Counted from the first letter of the stretch, positions 27,795 to 36,422 are shown. The stretch is DNA of 64,000 nucleotides from Sphingobacterium lactis (GCF_011046555.1 NZ_CP049246.1:992001-1056000); one strand, 5' to 3'. Notes: generated by a model from the letters alone, not told the origin. Translations and numbers: made by a program.

Positions 27795-29717
27795 ATGGAT
27801 ATAGCTGGTTTGAGAAAATATTTTCGAAAGGATAGCCCACGTTGGGTTATACTTTTGATAGATGTGTTGATTGTTGTATTCTGTTACTACTTATCCAATT
27901 TTGTCATCAATAGTTTCAAGGGGCGTTTCGGTGTTGAATTGATGGTCAAGAAATCCTTTGTAGTATCGTTGGCCTACCTGATTTCCTTTCTGTATTTCCG
28001 AACTTATAAAGGCATTGTTCGTCAGACCGGATTCCGTGATGCCTGGGGTATTTTCAAGGCTGTTTTTGTGGCCTTCGCTGGCTTAATGCTGATTTCCTTT
28101 ATAATCCGTTTGAATTTCAGTCAGACCTCGGAGATGGGCCAGTTTTTCCGTTTATCATACGCCGTATTGTTTACGCACGCATTTTTTACTACGGTGTGTT
28201 TGGTTGCCGCTCGGGTATTTTACCGGACTCTATACGAAAGCTTTTTCTTTAGTGGACGTGAGGTGGAGAATGTGATGATCTTTGGTGCTGGAAATATGGG
28301 AATGACCACCCTGAACCTGTTACGTAACGACTCACGTCGTAAGCGGAAGATCCTTGCCTTTGCGGATGATAACCCCAATCGGATCGGGAAGATGATCAAT
28401 GGCTATAAGATCATAGGGATAGACCAGTTGACTGCTGAATTCGTTGAACGATTAAAAATTGATTCCATCATCATCGCTTTGGATGATAACAATAAAGACC
28501 GACTGTCAAAGATCTCTGCGCAGATCGAACCCTTGCCGGTCAAATTAAAGATAATGCCTACCTCTGCCAAATTAATGAGCGGTAAGGTGGCGACACGGCA
28601 ACTACGGACCCTTAAGATCGACGATCTTTTGGGAAGGGAGGCCATTAAGCTGGAAAATCCGGTGATCCATGAGATGATGCGTGAAAAAGTCATCTTGGTG
28701 ACGGGTGGTGCAGGTTCGATCGGTTCGGAGTTGGTCCGTCAGATTAGTTTTACTGATTTCGACAAGCTGATCATTATTGATCAAGCCGAATCGGCACTCT
28801 ATGATATCCAGCAGGAACTGAAAGGCAATTGCCATGGCGATACGCTGTTCATGGTCGGTAACGTCCGTGACCGAGCATTTATGGATTCCGTATTTGACCA
28901 GTACCGTCCGCAGATCGTTTTCCATGCCGCAGCCTACAAGCACGTGCCATTGATGGAGCAGAATCCGTACGAATCGATCCTGACGAATGTGTGGGGTTCG
29001 AAGAACCTTGCGGATATGGCAGATAAATATGGTGTCGAGAAATTTGTGATGGTATCGACAGATAAAGCGGTGAACCCGACAAACGTCATGGGAGCAACGA
29101 AGCGTGTCGCTGAAATCTATGTATCCGGCCTGAACCGGAACAGCAAGACGAACTTTATCGTCACCCGCTTTGGGAATGTGCTCGGTTCCAACGGTTCGGT
29201 TATTCCACTTTTTGAGAAACAATTGAAACGCGGTGGACCATTAACGGTAACACACCCAGATATTACACGTTACTTTATGACCATTCCAGAGGCCTGTCAA
29301 TTGGTACAGGAAGCTGCAGTAATGGGTCAGGGCGGTGAGATCTACGTCTTTGACATGGGTAAACCAGTTAAGATCATGGATCTGGCGATCCGCATGATCC
29401 GTTTGAAAGGATTCAATTATCCGGAAGATATCGGCATTGAAGTAACGGGACTTCGTCCAGGTGAAAAGATCTATGAAGAGCTTTTAGCCGATAACGAAAA
29501 CACAACAAAGACGCACCATGAGAAAATCATGATTGCGCGCGTCAATACCGATGATGTTGATGCCAAGCGCGCGAAGATAGAGCACTTGTGCCAACAGGTT
29601 GTTGTGCAAGGGGCAGACCATAATCCTATGGTATTGGTGGAATTGATCAAGGAAATTGTTCCTGAATATATTTCCCAGAACTCCGTGTTTACCCAATTGG
29701 ATAAAACGGCGGTTTAA
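27795..29717 (+). CDS. capD: Membrane-bound UDP-HexNAc 4,6-dehydratase (CapD/WbpM/PglF family)
   Basis: A 640-residue protein. Four membrane segments fill the first ~130 residues. A first Rossmann-like domain follows (VMIFGAGNMGMTTLNLL). The catalytic SDR domain has VTGGAGSIGSELVRQ, the substrate segment FHAAAYKHVPLMEQNP, and the active-site stretch MVSTDKAVNPTNVMGATKR, where Met takes the place of the usual Tyr before xxxK, as in PglF/WbpM. It converts UDP-GlcNAc to the 4-keto-6-deoxy sugar at the inner membrane and supplies the aminotransferase encoded at 22997. It has backbone base composition, its own promoter-like box and terminators on both sides, so it is a separate transcription unit conserved beside the cassette. 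Confidence 0.92.
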   Translation: MDIAGLRKYFRKDSPRWVILLIDVLIVVFCYYLSNFVINSFKGRFGVELMVKKSFVVSLAYLISFLYFRTYKGIVRQTGFRDAWGIFKAVFVAFAGLMLISFIIRLNFSQTSEMGQFFRLSYAVLFTHAFFTTVCLVAARVFYRTLYESFFFSGREVENVMIFGAGNMGMTTLNLLRNDSRRKRKILAFADDNPNRIGKMINGYKIIGIDQLTAEFVERLKIDSIIIALDDNNKDRLSKISAQIEPLPVKLKIMPTSAKLMSGKVATRQLRTLKIDDLLGREAIKLENPVIHEMMREKVILVTGGAGSIGSELVRQISFTDFDKLIIIDQAESALYDIQQELKGNCHGDTLFMVGNVRDRAFMDSVFDQYRPQIVFHAAAYKHVPLMEQNPYESILTNVWGSKNLADMADKYGVEKFVMVSTDKAVNPTNVMGATKRVAEIYVSGLNRNSKTNFIVTRFGNVLGSNGSVIPLFEKQLKRGGPLTVTHPDITRYFMTIPEACQLVQEAAVMGQGGEIYVFDMGKPVKIMDLAIRMIRLKGFNYPEDIGIEVTGLRPGEKIYEELLADNENTTKTHHEKIMIARVNTDDVDAKRAKIEHLCQQVVVQGADHNPMVLVELIKEIVPEYISQNSVFTQLDKTAV

Positions 29718-29748
29718 GAAATAGTGAATAATAATATAATGGATATAC

Positions 29749-29774
29749 AAAGCGACCTTCAGGGTCGCTTTTTT
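29749..29774 (+). terminator. Intrinsic terminator after the CapD-like gene
   Basis: A 9-bp perfect stem (29749-29757 with 29763-29771) and a 5-base loop, followed by T6, 31 bases after the stop codon. Confidence 0.92.
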
Positions 29775-29963
29775 GTTTGTCAGCTGATCAGGAAACATTC
29801 CATGGGTGAAAAATGAATTGAAAATAGCATGTGTTTTTAGTTGATCTACCGTTTAGCCAAACGAAGCACACTTACGCACTGGGAGGCAGGCTAATGGGTT
29901 AAAGTAGAACGCATATTGGTTTGTTAGCACAGTTATGCTATTTCCAAATTCCCCGCGAAGCCT

Positions 29964-29971
29964 TATCTTTG
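29964..29971 (+). promoter_or_regulatory. Bacteroidota-type -7 box for dnaG
   Basis: TATCTTTG fits TAnnTTTG and ends six bases before the dnaG ATG. If it is used, the transcript would start at or within a base or two of the start codon, that is, nearly leaderless. Confidence 0.55.
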
Positions 29972-29977
29972 TTAAGC

Positions 29978-31963
29978 ATGATCAAGAAGGAAACGATAGA
30001 AAAGGTATTGGATGCCGCTCGGATAGAGGAGGTTGTTGGGGATTTTGTGGACCTTAAGAAACGAGGGACCTCTCTGATCGGTAATTGCCCTTTCCACAAT
30101 GAAAAGACGCCATCTTTTCACGTTTCTGTATCCAAGGGCATCTACAAATGCTTTGGTTGTGGTGCGGGTGGAGATTCGTTGAAGTTCGTGATGGAGCATG
30201 AAAAATATGCCTATCCTGAAGCCATCCGTTATTTGGCGAATAAATACAACATCCCGATTGAGGAAGTGCAGCGCAGCCCTGCTGAGCTGGCCGCTCAGGA
30301 CCGCCGGGAGAGCCTGTATGTGTTGAATCAATGGGCAGGCAAGTACTTCAAGCATACTTTATGGGAGACGGATCTTGGGCAGAGCATTGGCCTGAGCTAT
30401 TTCCGCGAGCGGGGATACCGCGATGAGACGATCAAGAAATTCGAATTGGGCTATTCTCCGGAAGCGTGGACCAGTTTGGTTGATGCCGCGCAACAGGATG
30501 GCTATGCCAAGGAGTTCCTGGTGGAGCTTGGCTTGGCTGTCGAGCGCGATGACAAATCCCTCTATGACCGCTTTCGTGGCCGCGTTATTTTTCCCATTCA
30601 CAACCTGACGGGCCGCGTCATCGGTTTCGGTGGCCGGACCCTGAAGACCGATAAGAATGTACCGAAATATGTGAACTCACCGGAGAGTGAGATCTACCAT
30701 AAATCCAATGTGCTATACGGCCTACATTTGGCCAAAAAAGCAATCTCAGATAATGACCTGGTCTACCTCGTTGAAGGATATGCGGATGTGCTGTCCTGTC
30801 ATCAGGCAGGTGCCGAGAACGTTGTTTCGTCTTCGGGAACATCCCTGACCACAGGACAGATCAAATTGATTTCCCGGTATACCAAAAATGTGGTTATCCT
30901 TTATGATGGGGATGAGGCAGGTATAAAGGCTTCCCTACGGGGTACGGATATGTTACTGGAGGAGGGATTGAATGTAAAGGTTATGCTGTTCCCGGATGGC
31001 AATGACCCCGATTCCTACATCCAGAAATTCGGTGCTTCAGCATTCAAGGATTACCTGAGTAAGCACCAGGAAGATTTCGTATTCTACAAGACCAATATCC
31101 TGCTGCGCGATGCGAAGGACGACCCGATCAAACGCGCCGAGGTCATTCGGGAAGTGGTGAACAGTATTGCGCTCATTCCGGATGAGATCAAGGTATCGGT
31201 CTATCTTCGTCAATGCAGTAGTCTTTTGGATATCGAAGAGCGTGTACTGCTTTCGGAATTGAATAAGATCCGGTTGGATAAGGCGAAAGCCAAGGACCGG
31301 AAGGCGGCAGCACAAGCTGCACCGGAAGGCATGCCTCCTGATTTTGGTGGCGATGACTTTATTCCTGCGGAGCTGTTGGCAGCTATGCAGGCAGAGGGCA
31401 TTGCACTGCCAGAGCCACCAAAACAGATCACTCCGGATATCCTGATGGAGCGGGAGCTGGTGCGCGTAATCCTGAATTATGGACGCGAGCTGGTTTCCTG
31501 GGAAGGTGATGGGGATATCCCCGTTGCGCCCTATCTGTTGGCGAGCATGGATGATGTCGAGTTTGAGGATAAACCCAGTAAGATCATCATCGATGAGTTC
31601 AAGCGGCAAGCGGAGAACTATGAAGTGCCTGAAGCGAAGTCTTTCTTTACGCACGAAAATGAGGAGGTCTCCAAATTGGCAGTCGATTGCATTGCTACGC
31701 GTTATGAGATCAGTCCGAACTGGAATGATGACAAGCGGAAGATATTTGTTCCGGAGGAAAAGGATCAATTGAAAGATCTGGTGAACCAATTGATCTTCCG
31801 GGTAAAGAAAAGCAAGATCGAACGGCAGATGTTCCAGTTACGTGAGGAGCTAAAGACGGTAACAGATCCCGATGATATGCAGATGCTCCTAGCCAAATAC
31901 CAGAAGTTGAAAGAAGGGGAGAAGCTATTGGGCGATCTACTGGGCAATATCATCATTAAATAA
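29978..31963 (+). CDS. dnaG: DNA primase
   Basis: A 661-residue primase. The N-terminal zinc ribbon has CPFHNEKTPSFHVS and YKCFGCGAGGD (Cys-x2-His...Cys-x2-Cys). The RNA polymerase domain follows, with the Toprim motifs VYLVEGYADVLS and VILYDGDEAGIKASLR. The C-terminal ~200 residues form a helicase-interaction region with an Ala/Pro-rich linker (AAAQAAPEGMPPDFGG). It makes RNA primers at the replication fork. The frame is open upstream to a TTG at 29921, but the family start MIKKETIEKVLDAARIEEV is at 29978, and the promoter box lies inside the extension. yraN follows after one base. Confidence 0.97.
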   Translation: MIKKETIEKVLDAARIEEVVGDFVDLKKRGTSLIGNCPFHNEKTPSFHVSVSKGIYKCFGCGAGGDSLKFVMEHEKYAYPEAIRYLANKYNIPIEEVQRSPAELAAQDRRESLYVLNQWAGKYFKHTLWETDLGQSIGLSYFRERGYRDETIKKFELGYSPEAWTSLVDAAQQDGYAKEFLVELGLAVERDDKSLYDRFRGRVIFPIHNLTGRVIGFGGRTLKTDKNVPKYVNSPESEIYHKSNVLYGLHLAKKAISDNDLVYLVEGYADVLSCHQAGAENVVSSSGTSLTTGQIKLISRYTKNVVILYDGDEAGIKASLRGTDMLLEEGLNVKVMLFPDGNDPDSYIQKFGASAFKDYLSKHQEDFVFYKTNILLRDAKDDPIKRAEVIREVVNSIALIPDEIKVSVYLRQCSSLLDIEERVLLSELNKIRLDKAKAKDRKAAAQAAPEGMPPDFGGDDFIPAELLAAMQAEGIALPEPPKQITPDILMERELVRVILNYGRELVSWEGDGDIPVAPYLLASMDDVEFEDKPSKIIIDEFKRQAENYEVPEAKSFFTHENEEVSKLAVDCIATRYEISPNWNDDKRKIFVPEEKDQLKDLVNQLIFRVKKSKIERQMFQLREELKTVTDPDDMQMLLAKYQKLKEGEKLLGDLLGNIIIK

Positions 31964-31964
31964 T

Positions 31965-32312
31965 ATGGAAAACCGCAAGATCCGTGGCCAGAAAGGTGAG
32001 GAGATGGCGGTTTTGTTCTTAAAAAGAATCGGATTTCAAATAATTGCATTAAATTGGCGTTGTAAAAACTTGGAGGTCGATATCATTGCGATGGATGTGG
32101 GGATGCTGGTTTTTGTGGAGGTGAAGTACCGCAGTTCGGGCAATTATGGCGACCACCGGAACCAGATCAGCACACAGAAGATGCATGCACTCTTCCGTGC
32201 CGCGCAGGCCTATCTCGAGGAGTCCGCTTACCAAGTTGAGATTAGATTTGATGTGGTCTGTTTTGTGGACAACAAATTGAATTATATAAAAGATGCATTC
32301 TGGAAATATTAA
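31965..32312 (+). CDS. yraN: YraN/UPF0102 family endonuclease-like protein
   Basis: A 115-residue protein with a complete UPF0102 domain. GQKGEEMAVLFLKRIGFQII is followed by NLEVDIIAMD and FVEVKYRSSGNYGD, which give the D...E-x-K pattern of the restriction-endonuclease-like fold, and then QKMHALFRAAQAYL. The biochemical role is not established; the fold suggests nucleic-acid binding or cleavage. It starts one base after the dnaG stop and is almost certainly co-transcribed. Confidence 0.93.
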   Translation: MENRKIRGQKGEEMAVLFLKRIGFQIIALNWRCKNLEVDIIAMDVGMLVFVEVKYRSSGNYGDHRNQISTQKMHALFRAAQAYLEESAYQVEIRFDVVCFVDNKLNYIKDAFWKY

Positions 32313-32313
32313 T

Positions 32314-33366
32314 ATGAATAGAAGATTTAAACAGGCGGGCATTATCTTGGCGATGTTGCCCATTTTATTTGTCATCAGCTGTAAGACACAGAAAGGTAAG
32401 TTCGAATTCGTGAACCCTGCGAATGAAAGTCGCATCCTGAAGGGAGAGAAAGTAGCGCTGAAACTGAACTTTCCACAAACAGAAATTGACTCGGTCGTTT
32501 ATTCCGTAGATGGAGATATCTTCGAACGGAAAACGGATACCTCGTCAGTGGTCTTCAATACCGATGACTTTAGTTATGGAAACAAGCGATTGAGCGCTAA
32601 ACTCTACGCCCAGGGGAAAGAGGATATTGCTTATTCCGAGATCACCTTAGTGCCACCAGCACCAAAGCCATACGCCTTTGAAGTGGTAAACACTTTCCCG
32701 CATGATGAAACTGCCTTTACCCAAGGCTTATATTACGATAATGGTACCCTTTACGAATCCACGGGACGCGAAGGTGAATCGACCCTACGGAAGGTCGATC
32801 TGGCAACGGGCAAAGTCCTGCAGAAAATCGACTTGGCTGCCAATGAATTTGGCGAAGGCATGACCATTGTCGGAGATAAGGCTTATATGTTAACCTGGTT
32901 GAATAAAAAAGGATACATATACAACAAGAATACCTTGCAACAGGTGGGGTCTTTCGATTATCAGAACAGTGAAAAGGGATGGGGCCTGACCCACGATGGG
33001 AAGCGTTTCATTAAATCCGACGGCACCAATAAACTCTACTTCTTGGATCCGGTAACCTTGAAAGAAACAGGCTCGATTGCGGTATTCGACGATAATGGTG
33101 AAGTGCCAAACCTGAATGAATTGGAATATGTCGATGGAAAGGTGTATGCCAACCTATATTATGGTGACCGTGATGAGATCGCTATTATCAACCCGGAAAC
33201 CGGGCTGGTAGAAGGTAAAGTTAATTTCGTGGGGCTGTATGACGGCAAGCGCGCGGCAGTTGACAATGAATTCAACGGCATTGCCTACAAGCCGGATACC
33301 AAAACTTTCTTGGTTACCGGAAAGCTTTGGAATAAGCTTTATGAAGTGCGCATCAAAGAACGCTAG
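32314..33366 (+). CDS. Glutaminyl-peptide cyclotransferase, lipoprotein
   Basis: A 350-residue lipoprotein. The signal (FKQAGIILAMLPILFVISC) ends in the lipobox VISC. An N-terminal Ig-like stretch of ~85 residues precedes the five-bladed propeller of the plant/bacterial glutamine cyclotransferase family: FPHDETAFTQGLYYDNGTLYESTG, GEGMTIVGDKAYMLTW, and NELEYVDGKVYANL. It would convert N-terminal Gln of exported peptides to pyroglutamate. An upstream in-frame ATG at 32293 overlaps yraN, so I chose the one at 32314, which puts the signal sequence at the very N-terminus. The stop codon overlaps the convergent regulator stop in the sequence CTAG. Confidence 0.9.
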   Translation: MNRRFKQAGIILAMLPILFVISCKTQKGKFEFVNPANESRILKGEKVALKLNFPQTEIDSVVYSVDGDIFERKTDTSSVVFNTDDFSYGNKRLSAKLYAQGKEDIAYSEITLVPPAPKPYAFEVVNTFPHDETAFTQGLYYDNGTLYESTGREGESTLRKVDLATGKVLQKIDLAANEFGEGMTIVGDKAYMLTWLNKKGYIYNKNTLQQVGSFDYQNSEKGWGLTHDGKRFIKSDGTNKLYFLDPVTLKETGSIAVFDDNGEVPNLNELEYVDGKVYANLYYGDRDEIAIINPETGLVEGKVNFVGLYDGKRAAVDNEFNGIAYKPDTKTFLVTGKLWNKLYEVRIKER

Positions 33367-33998
33367 ATCAACTTATTGTCGCTGGCAATCTTGATCAGCG
33401 ACATCATATTCTTTGTTTTGAACTTGCTCATCATCCTTTTCCTGTGGGTTTCGATGGTGAGCGGGGACAAAAACAATTCTTCACCTATCTGGACGGAAGT
33501 CTTCCCCGAGGCAATCAGTTTCAGAATTTCCGTTTCCCGTTTTGTAAGTTTTGGTAAGAGTGGCAGATCCGAGCTGATTGGGTTGGCAATGATTTCCTTG
33601 ACGGCATTGCTGAACACCATCTGCTTGTTGATGGCTTCGTCAAGACAGGATTCCAGTTCTACGATATCGATATTTTTCAAGAGGTAACCCGATGCGCCAT
33701 TCTGCATCAATTGCAGGATAACGGATCGTTCTGTATGGTTGCTTAGGCCAAGTATGATGACCTGCGGGGCAATGCGTTTGATCTCCAGGCACAGGTCGAT
33801 GCCGTTGATATCCGGAAGGGAAATGTCGAGAAGCACGATGTCAATGGGTTCCTTCTCCAGGAAAGTCAGCAGATCGTTTCCACGGGTAAAGGTCGCAAGG
33901 ACCTCGTACTTGGGGATCCTGCTGAGCAGGCTCATCAATCCCTGCAAAATAAGGGAATGATCATCCACAATAGCGATGCTATGGTTCTGCTTGTACAT
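33363..33998 (-). CDS. Response regulator, NarL/FixJ (LuxR-HTH) family
   Basis: A 211-residue regulator. The receiver domain (residues ~6-120) has the acidic pair DD at 12-13, the phospho-acceptor Asp58 in DIVLLDISLPD, and a conserved Lys near 105. The C-terminal LuxR helix-turn-helix has LTKRETEILKLIASGKTSVQ and LSPLTIETHRKRMM. No histidine kinase gene is adjacent, so it is an orphan here and its signal is unknown. It overlaps the convergent cyclotransferase gene by four bases at the stop codons. Confidence 0.93.
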   Translation of the reverse strand: MYKQNHSIAIVDDHSLILQGLMSLLSRIPKYEVLATFTRGNDLLTFLEKEPIDIVLLDISLPDINGIDLCLEIKRIAPQVIILGLSNHTERSVILQLMQNGASGYLLKNIDIVELESCLDEAINKQMVFSNAVKEIIANPISSDLPLLPKLTKRETEILKLIASGKTSVQIGEELFLSPLTIETHRKRMMSKFKTKNMMSLIKIASDNKLI

Positions 33999-34155
33999 AC
34001 TTCTTCATGTTAAACGTAAAATCCTAGCCAGGCCGGTTCAGTGGGGAAACTGCATGCCTTGGTTTATCTTCTATCAATAATTAATGTAGCTAAAGATAAA
34101 TAACATTTTTCCAAAATGCATGGCTTCACCTAATTTACCTGTTTTCAGGTACGAA

Positions 34156-35376
34156 TTAAGGTCTAGGGCTTCCTTTTTTGATGAAGAAGGACGGTTTTTC
34201 CGTTAGATGTTCATACTCCACTTTCTCAGATTCTTCAATCCGATCGGGAAAGAGGATGCCATACAAGTGGTCCACCTCATGCTGGAAGATAACGGCCGTG
34301 AAACCCTCGATCAGCTCTTCTTGAACCTTGCCGGTTTTGTCGATATACTGCAACTTAATCGCGTAGCTTCGTTTTACATCTTCCCGAACATCCGGAATGG
34401 AAAGGCAGCCTTCGGCACCCTGACGGATCAGTTTAGATCGCCAGATAATCTTGGGGTTCACGTAGAACTCAAAGGGCTCTCCGGTTTTGTCCAAACGCTG
34501 TACCCAGATTACATTCTTGGAAATGCCGACTTGTGGACCCGCGATACCGACACCTTCATGTGCCGGATCATTCACGGTTTTCAGCATGCGGGCAGCTAAT
34601 TTATCAAGCAACGGCTCATTGTATTTGATATCCGTGGCAGGGGTGCGCAACACCGCCAGCTCCTTTGCATCCGTAATCTGGTAAACGTGCAGTATTTGAT
34701 CTTCCGTTCCAGAGTTGATGATTTCCTGTTCTTGGGCATTAAACCCTTTCGCGTTGTTCGTGTTCACGGTTCGTTCGTTTTTGGGTCCTTTGTATTTTTT
34801 CTCCCCAGCCGGTATGGCCAGGTTTAAGATGTTTTCGCGTGGAGGTTGCGGACAGCGGTAACCATTGCTGTAGGCACAGTACGGGTTGTAAGCCCGGTTG
34901 AAGTCGATGGTGATCTTCCCGTTCTTGATGTCGGCGATGCTCAGGTCGATATATCGACCGCCCTCATAGGTTTCCTCGCCATTGGTCAGGTCCATAAAAG
35001 GCAGGAAAAGGTGGTTTTTATAGGCTTCGTTCTGGAAAAGGGAAACGGACTGGTATGCCGTTAGTGCATAGGATTTCCCATCCAGGTTGAATGTAAGGAT
35101 TGCGTAACGTTTATAGGGATTGGATGTCCCGTCGTAGGTTGGCATCTGAAAGGTTGGCTCATTGAACAGTTGCTCAACTTTTGCCTCGACCACATAGGCT
35201 GGTGCGGCATCGTAATAGCTCAGGTAGGCAATCTGGTCTTTCTTCAATGGTCCAAACGCATCCTTGGTCATTTCTTGTGCCTCCTCCTTCCGGTATTCGG
35301 CCAATGCTGAAGAAAGGTCCTGGGCCATGCTGATGCAGGGCAGGAGGCTGCAGATGATGAGGAATATATTTTTCAT
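34156..35376 (-). CDS. Exported DUF1684-peptide deformylase fusion protein
   Basis: A 406-residue protein. A cleavable signal peptide (IFLIICSLLPCISMAQ) is followed by a DUF1684 domain to about residue 200, with its signature FNRAYNPYCAYSNGYRCPQP and then PRENILNLAIPAGEKKY. After a short linker, the peptide deformylase domain (~235-400) has all three motifs: GVGIAGPQVG, EGCLSIP (metal Cys) and QHEVDHL (two metal His and the catalytic Glu). Deformylases normally act on nascent chains in the cytoplasm. Here an intact active site seems to be exported, so the substrate may be a formylated peptide outside the cytoplasm or something else. DUF1684 has no established function. It is a single gene with its own promoter-like box. 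Confidence 0.88.
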   Translation of the reverse strand: MKNIFLIICSLLPCISMAQDLSSALAEYRKEEAQEMTKDAFGPLKKDQIAYLSYYDAAPAYVVEAKVEQLFNEPTFQMPTYDGTSNPYKRYAILTFNLDGKSYALTAYQSVSLFQNEAYKNHLFLPFMDLTNGEETYEGGRYIDLSIADIKNGKITIDFNRAYNPYCAYSNGYRCPQPPRENILNLAIPAGEKKYKGPKNERTVNTNNAKGFNAQEQEIINSGTEDQILHVYQITDAKELAVLRTPATDIKYNEPLLDKLAARMLKTVNDPAHEGVGIAGPQVGISKNVIWVQRLDKTGEPFEFYVNPKIIWRSKLIRQGAEGCLSIPDVREDVKRSYAIKLQYIDKTGKVQEELIEGFTAVIFQHEVDHLYGILFPDRIEESEKVEYEHLTEKPSFFIKKGSPRP

Positions 35377-35395
35377 TTCTTACGGTAATATCTAC

Positions 35396-35403
35396 CAAAA
35401 GTA
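35396..35403 (-). promoter_or_regulatory. Bacteroidota-type -7 box for the deformylase fusion gene
   Basis: TACTTTTG on the minus strand fits TAnnTTTG and ends 19 bases before the ATG at 35376. It is divergent from the ruvX promoter box 48 bases away. Confidence 0.55.
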
Positions 35404-35451
35404 TAGATATTTTACGAGCTATTCCATAGGATGATTACTAAAGTTTAATTG

Positions 35452-35459
35452 TATTTTTG
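35452..35459 (+). promoter_or_regulatory. Bacteroidota-type -7 box for ruvX
   Basis: TATTTTTG fits TAnnTTTG. It ends 10 bases before the ATG at 35470 and 16 before the one at 35476, which supports starting ruvX at one of these rather than at the TTG at 35449 that precedes the box. Confidence 0.55.
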
Positions 35460-35469
35460 TGAAAATTGC

Positions 35470-35889
35470 ATGCTGATGAGATTAATGGCCTTTGATTACG
35501 GTACCAAGCGCATTGGAGTGGCAGTGACCGACAGCTTACAGCTGATCGCAACAGCCCTGAAAACGGTACACCCCGTTGATGTATGGACCTTTTTGGAGAC
35601 CTACCTGCAAACCGAACAGGTAGAAACCTTTGTCGTTGGAAAACCTTTGCAGATGGATGGCACCGCTTCGGAATCCGCTCAGCATGTCACTGGGTTTGTC
35701 CGCAAATTGAGGAAGACCTATCCACAGATTCCTGTTGTGGAAGTAGATGAGCGCTTTACTTCCAAAATGGCTTCGCAGGCAATCGCCGCATCGGGCATGA
35801 AAAAACACAAACGTCAGGATAAACAATTGGTCGATCAAGTTTCCGCGGTCATTATCCTGCAGACCTATATGGAGCGTAAAGCATTTTAA
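35470..35889 (+). CDS. ruvX: Holliday junction resolvase-like RuvX (YqgF)
   Basis: A protein of 139 residues from ATG 35470 (137 from 35476). The RNase H-like fold is marked by MAFDYGTKRIGVAVTD with the first catalytic Asp. A central FVVGKPLQMDG follows, then VVEVDERFTSKMA with the second acidic residue, and a C-terminal KQLVDQVSAVIIL with the third. The family trims the 5' end of pre-16S rRNA and is also described as a resolvase. It is followed after one base by ybeY, another rRNA maturation gene, which favours the rRNA role here. Confidence 0.93.
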   Translation: MLMRLMAFDYGTKRIGVAVTDSLQLIATALKTVHPVDVWTFLETYLQTEQVETFVVGKPLQMDGTASESAQHVTGFVRKLRKTYPQIPVVEVDERFTSKMASQAIAASGMKKHKRQDKQLVDQVSAVIILQTYMERKAF

Positions 35890-35890
35890 T

Positions 35891-36319
35891 ATGGCAATGA
35901 AAGATATACAGTTCTTTTCGGAGGACATCGAATTTACCCTAAAGAACAAACAGAAAGTACGGGAATGGATCGGAAATAGCATTAAAGCCGAGGGCTTTAA
36001 GCGCATAGGCGAGTTGAATTTTGTGTTCTGTTCGGATGCGTATCTCTTGGAGATCAACAAGCAGTACCTCAATCACGATACCTATACCGATATTGTAACC
36101 TTCGATTCCTCGGAATCAGCAGACACCATTGCCGGGGATATCTTTATTTCTGTGGACCGGACACGGGAGAATGCCGCAAAATTTGGCGTCTCCGAAACCG
36201 ATGAACTGCACCGGGTTATTATCCATGGTGTGATGCACCTCTGCGGATATTACGATAAGAAGAAGGAAGATAAGGCCTTGATGACGGAAAAGGAGAATAC
36301 CTACTTGGCGAAGCGGTAA
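35891..36319 (+). CDS. ybeY: rRNA maturation RNase YbeY
   Basis: A 142-residue protein of the UPF0054 family, with LNFVFCSDAYLLEINKQYLNHDTYTDI and the metal-binding block HGVMHLCGYYD. The first two zinc His are present. At the position of the third ligand (H-x3-H-x5-H in Escherichia coli) there is Asp, which I believe is common in Bacteroidota. It works in 16S rRNA 3'-end maturation and ribosome quality control. It is in an operon with ruvX and ends at a strong terminator. Confidence 0.93.
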   Translation: MAMKDIQFFSEDIEFTLKNKQKVREWIGNSIKAEGFKRIGELNFVFCSDAYLLEINKQYLNHDTYTDIVTFDSSESADTIAGDIFISVDRTRENAAKFGVSETDELHRVIIHGVMHLCGYYDKKKEDKALMTEKENTYLAKR

Positions 36320-36372
36320 TCCAGTGGATGGAATGGGGGGGGCTTTGAGAGCAAGGGCAATTCCTGTTAGAT

Positions 36373-36407
36373 AAAAAAAGGGGCTACATGATGCAGCCCC
36401 TTTTTTT
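36373..36407. terminator. Bidirectional intrinsic terminator between ybeY and ndk
   Basis: A 13-bp perfect stem (36373-36385 with 36395-36407), with A7 on one side and T8 on the other and a 9-base loop. It serves the convergent ybeY and ndk genes. Confidence 0.93.
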
Positions 36408-36422
36408 TATTCGGGTATTCTA

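Noticed and set aside
28602..29222. A 206-codon frame antisense to the CapD-like gene
   Set aside because: A shadow of conserved coding in the GC-richer backbone; no domain and no start signal.
29921..29977. N-terminal extension of DnaG from a TTG codon
   Set aside because: The promoter box TATCTTTG lies inside it and DnaG relatives begin at the ATG at 29978.
31037..31789. A 250-codon frame antisense to dnaG
   Set aside because: dnaG is a complete, well-conserved gene on the other strand; the antisense frame has no recognisable domain, promoter or codon pattern.
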